From Bacillota bacterium (GTDB lineage: Bacteria; Bacillota; Clostridia; Oscillospirales; Ruminococcaceae): a DNA stretch of 7,776 bases. Below the pieces are notes generated by a model, which made no database searches, was not told the DNA's origin, and saw only the letters and a program-made list of their open reading frames with translations. Below, piece by piece: positions 5,971 to 7,776 of this stretch. A program made the position numbers and the translations under genes. Within the stretch, counting starts at the first letter, position 1. Every line of letters begins with the position of its first letter. The stretch lies in contig JAEXZK010000214.1 in the NCBI GenBank assembly GCA_023451415.1, positions 1 to 7,776 of the forward strand, read 5' to 3'.

Positions 5971-6548
5971 CGCCTGACATCGTTGTAGAAAACCTCTCCA
6001 AGGTCTATGGCGGCCTGACCGCCCTGGGGCCCCTTTCCGCAGTCTTCCCCGGGGGAGAGATCACCTGCATCCTGGGGCCCTCGGGCTGCGGCAAAACCAC
6101 CCTTCTCCGGCTCCTCCTGGGCCTGGAGCGCCCCGACGGCGGCGGCATCCGGGGGCTGGAGGGCCTCGCCGCGTCAGCCGTCTTTCAGGAGGACCGGCTG
6201 GTGCCGGGGCTCTCCGCCCTGGGCAATCTCCTCCTCTGCTGCAAGGGGGTCTCCCGCCAGGAGCTGTCCGCCCAGCTGGCCAGGGTAGGCCTTGGCCCGG
6301 AGGACATCCACCGGCCGGCCCGGGACCTGAGCGGCGGCATGAAGCGGCGGACGGCCATCGTCCGGGCCATGGCCGCCCCTTCGGATCTGGTCCTCCTGGA
6401 CGAACCCTTCAAGGGCCTGGATGAGGACACCTGGCGGCAGACCGCCGCCTATGTCCTGGAGGCCCGGAGGGGCCGCACCCTGCTGGCCGTCACCCACGAC
6501 CGCCGGGATGTGGCGGCTCTGGGCGCCCATGTGACGGAGCTGCCCTGA
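5967..6548 (+). CDS. Compact ABC transporter ATP-binding protein (SsuB/TauB-like)
   Basis: All nucleotide-binding motifs are intact in 193 residues: Walker A GPSGCGKTT (37-45), Q-loop Gln74 in VFQEDRLVP, signature LSGGM (121-125, the SsuB-type variant of LSGGQ), Walker B LVLLDEP (141-147) with catalytic Glu146, D-loop GLDE (150-153), and switch His177 in VTHD. The protein energises import with the preceding permease. Relatives are usually about 240-260 residues. This one lacks the tail after the H-loop and part of the segment between Walker A and the Q-loop, so it is a minimal ATPase. The start is GTG, overlapping the permease stop as GTGA, with AGGGGGAAGG upstream; the nearby ATG is in the permease frame. 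Its 3' end and terminator are duplicated just downstream. Confidence 0.92.
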   Translation: MTPDIVVENLSKVYGGLTALGPLSAVFPGGEITCILGPSGCGKTTLLRLLLGLERPDGGGIRGLEGLAASAVFQEDRLVPGLSALGNLLLCCKGVSRQELSAQLARVGLGPEDIHRPARDLSGGMKRRTAIVRAMAAPSDLVLLDEPFKGLDEDTWRQTAAYVLEARRGRTLLAVTHDRRDVAALGAHVTELP

Positions 6549-6572
6549 GCTTTGTTCCTCCCATGCAAAAGC

Positions 6573-6611
6573 AAGCCCCCGCCTGGGAAGCTGTCCTGGG
6601 CAGGGGCTTTT
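6573..6611 (+). terminator. Rho-independent terminator of the ABC operon (copy 1)
   Basis: Arms 6573-6588 and 6594-6609 pair around a 5-nt loop, with one C-A mismatch (6580/6602) and two G-U pairs, followed by a short T-run. It begins 25 bp after the ATPase stop. Confidence 0.78.
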
Positions 6612-6657
6612 CTGCTGCCCGGGGCAGCGGCTTTGTCGGAGGCGCTCCTCAAGGGAG

Positions 6658-6829
6658 CCCTGCGGAGCTGGTTTTCCCGGACGTACCCTCCAGGGGCCTG
6701 GATGAGGATGCCTGGCGGCAGGCCGCCGTCTATATCCTGGAGGCCCGGAGGGGCCGGACCCTGCTGTCCGGCATCCACGACCGCCGGGATGTGACGGCTC
6801 TGGGCACCCATGTTGCGGAGCTGCCCTGA
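6658..6829 (+). pseudogene. Decaying duplicate of the ABC ATPase C-terminal part
   Basis: The frame running to TGA at 6827-6829 encodes a second version of the ATPase C-terminus. Walker B has become LVFPDVP, so the catalytic Glu is Val, while the D-loop GLDED, EARRGRTLL and HDRRD survive. There is no Walker A or signature, so it cannot be an ATPase. Of the 13 differences from the parent over the last 135 bp, 10 change the amino acid and 3 do not, close to what drift without selection gives. There are no frameshifts or stops, so the duplication may be fairly young. The frame extends upstream to an ATG at 6563, but that lies in the terminator region and has no ribosome binding site. I therefore treat it as a non-coding remnant. 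A translated fragment is possible but unlikely. Confidence 0.82.
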
Positions 6830-6853
6830 GCCTTGTTCCTCCCATGCAAAAGC

Positions 6854-6892
6854 AAACCCCCGCCTGGGAAGCTGTCCTGGGCGGGGGCTTTT
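6854..6892 (+). terminator. Rho-independent terminator (duplicated copy 2)
   Basis: This is the 281-bp-shifted copy of the upstream terminator. Here the C-A mismatch of copy 1 is restored to C-G (6861/6883), but a new A-C mismatch appears near the base (6856/6888). The core CCCCCGCC/GGCGGGGG is intact and is followed by TTTT. It backs up the first terminator and insulates the downstream promoter. Confidence 0.8.
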
Positions 6893-6950
6893 CTGCTGCC
6901 AGGGGCAGCGGCTCTGGGGGAAGACAGCTTTTTAAAAAACAATTTGTTTA

Positions 6951-6979
6951 TTGACTTAACTATATAATCGATATATAAT
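6951..6979 (+). promoter_or_regulatory. Consensus-like sigma-70 promoter of the AstE/AspA-like gene
   Basis: TTGACT (6951-6956) and a perfect TATAAT (6974-6979) are separated by 17 bp within very AT-rich DNA. This is a strong promoter by sequence. Transcription should start near 6986, about 164 nt before the ATG at 7150. The 10-bp palindrome ATAAGCTTAT (6978-6987) overlaps the start region and could be a repressor site. Confidence 0.82.
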
Positions 6980-7149
6980 AAGCTTATATCTCTATTTTAT
7001 ATAAATTAATCACTTATAAAAGCTTATTTTTAGGACTTACAATCATTTTATGACTAATAATTTTAGAATATCTATAAGCATCTTAATCATTTTGTTTTTG
7101 GGGGCCGCAGTCCAATAAAATTCTCAGCGGCCCAAAAGGGGAGGTATAT
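6980..7149 (+). promoter_or_regulatory. Long AT-rich 5' leader with terminal GC-rich hairpin
   Basis: The stretch 6931-7080 contains 26 G or C in 150 bases (about 17%) by my count, against GC-rich coding DNA on both sides. AAGCTTAT occurs twice, at 6980-6987 and 7020-7027, exactly 40 bp apart. Near its end GGGCCGC (7102-7108) pairs perfectly with GCGGCCC (7127-7133) across an 18-nt loop; four further A-T pairs (7096-7099/7134-7137) extend the base past a GG bulge. The stem ends right beside the ribosome binding site GGGGAGG (7138-7144). No T-run follows, so it is not a terminator. It could control ribosome access or mRNA stability. No known riboswitch class was recognised. Confidence 0.55.
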
Positions 7150-7776
7150 ATGTTGGAAGTATTCGGACACAAGGTAATGCCGGGCCAAAAAGCATATTTT
7201 TCAGTGGATGGCCCCAGGTATGCCAACCAGGCGGTTTCGCAGATCCCAGTCATCGTCCTGTGCGGCGCCAAAGAAGGCTCCACCCTGTGGCTCAACGGGG
7301 CGGTACACGGCCACGAGGTGACCGGTTCCCAAGGCATGTGGGAGATGGCCAACGAGCTGGACCCCAAGGAGCTCAGCGGCAATATTATCATGACGCCCAT
7401 CGCCAACGTGGCCTCCTTCTGCGAGCGGCGGATGAAGTCTTTCTTTGACGACTTCACCAACATGGACACTGTTTTCCCCGGCAGCCCCAAGGGCCCCTTT
7501 GCCAACCGTCTGGCAAACATCCTTTTTGAAGAGATCAAGGCCCATGCCGACCTGCTTATCAGCTTCCACTGCTTCACCCCCATGGGGGAGGGCCACCCCT
7601 ACACCATTGTAAAATCGGTGAAGAGCGCCTCTCCGGAGGTGAACGAAGCCGCTCAAAAATATCAGATGGCCATAGGCTTTGGCGTCAACTGCCTGGTGGA
7701 AACCGCCGGCAATGACGGTTCCATCGACGGCTGCTGTATCGCCAACGGCATTCCCGCCTTTGTAGCTGAACTGGGC
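7150..7776 (+). CDS. AstE/AspA-like zinc hydrolase (M14-type succinylglutamate desuccinylase/aspartoacylase family), 3' end outside window
   Basis: The first 209 residues are visible and the frame is open to the window edge. GAVHGHEVTG (50-59) supplies zinc ligands His53 and Glu56. His140 in LLISFHCFTP matches the third zinc ligand (usually DLHTG). VAELG at 205-209 places the presumed catalytic Glu208 right at the edge. These enzymes cleave the acyl or amide bond of N-acyl amino acids or related small molecules in the cytoplasm. The substrate-binding Asn-Arg of the usual DLNRxFPG motif is Asp-Thr here (NMDTVFPG, 104-111), so the substrate probably differs from acylated acidic amino acids. The start has GGGGAGG 5 bp upstream. 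The gene has its own strong promoter and long leader, separate from the ABC operon. Confidence 0.85.
   Translation, partial: MLEVFGHKVMPGQKAYFSVDGPRYANQAVSQIPVIVLCGAKEGSTLWLNGAVHGHEVTGSQGMWEMANELDPKELSGNIIMTPIANVASFCERRMKSFFDDFTNMDTVFPGSPKGPFANRLANILFEEIKAHADLLISFHCFTPMGEGHPYTIVKSVKSASPEVNEAAQKYQMAIGFGVNCLVETAGNDGSIDGCCIANGIPAFVAELG

Larger units (their letters stand above)
6377..6923 (+). repeat. Imperfect 281-bp-period tandem duplication of the ATPase 3' end plus terminator
   Basis: Bases from about 6377 recur 281 bp later without any gap, up to about 6923. Over the clear core (6414-6632 against 6695-6913) I count 17 differences in 219 positions, about 92% identity. Identity falls off towards both ends. 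The unit covers the ATPase from just before Walker B to its stop, then the terminator. Since the second copy begins directly where the first ends, this is a tandem duplication rather than a transposed copy. Confidence 0.9.

Noticed and set aside
4149..6548. Naming the importer for sulfonate, nitrate, taurine or thiamine precursor
   Set aside because: The three proteins fit this broad superfamily, but no ligand-specific residue or neighbouring catabolic gene points to one substrate.
6563..6829. Possible new 88-residue gene after the ABC operon
   Set aside because: Its start lies in the terminator without a ribosome binding site, and its second half is the duplicated, degraded ATPase tail.
6377..6923. 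Insertion sequence or transposon scar as the origin of the repeat
   Set aside because: No inverted terminal repeats, target-site duplication or transposase remnant; a plain tandem duplication explains it.
7096..7137. GC-rich stem before the AstE/AspA-like gene as an intrinsic terminator
   Set aside because: The stem is followed by AAAAGGGGAGG, not a T-run, on the + strand, and the opposite strand reads CCAAAAA.

Overview
The window comes from a GC-rich bacterium; coding regions look roughly 60-65% G+C by eye. It is most likely a clostridial Firmicute of the Oscillospiraceae type (relatives of Flavonifractor or Oscillibacter). The signs are strong AGGAGG-type ribosome binding sites, lipoprotein-anchored ABC binding proteins, MnmM (YtqB) and TipAS-type MerR regulators, together with the high GC. 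This placement is inference. Eleven gene-like units fill almost all of the window, and the first and last genes are cut by its edges.

Left part (1-1154, + strand): the 3' end of an MBL-fold hydrolase gene is followed after 32 bp by a DapA-family lyase/aldolase gene that lacks the usual DapA catalytic tyrosine pair. A bidirectional terminator closes this unit. Next on the - strand is a MerR regulator with a TipAS ligand domain (1328-2077). Its promoter is textbook MerR: a 19-bp spacer filled by a palindrome.

Middle (2231-5207): a - strand operon runs crp/fnr-type regulator -> prolyl-tRNA editing (YbaK-like) protein -> tRNA methyltransferase MnmM, with 23- and 24-bp gaps. Divergent from it, on the + strand, is an ABC importer operon: lipoprotein binding protein, permease, compact ATPase. 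The 101-bp divergent region holds one perfect 6-4-6 inverted repeat. It sits at -41.5 relative to a predicted start of the ABC transcript and inside the leader of the crp transcript. This suggests a one-operator switch that activates the transporter and represses crp.

Right part (6377-7776): the 3' end of the ATPase gene and its terminator are tandemly duplicated with a 281-bp period and about 92% identity over the core. The second copy is a decaying, promoterless gene fragment with a broken Walker B. An abrupt island of about 17% G+C follows (6931-7080). It carries a consensus sigma-70 promoter and a leader of about 165 nt that ends in a GC-rich stem just before the ribosome binding site of an AstE/AspA-like zinc hydrolase gene. 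That gene runs off the right edge just after its putative catalytic Glu.

I saw no RNA genes, CRISPR arrays, insertion sequences or phage genes. Nothing here amounts to a clear new defence or mobile system. The best candidates for new biology are the divergent Crp switch linked to tRNA quality-control genes, and the leader of the right-hand hydrolase gene.
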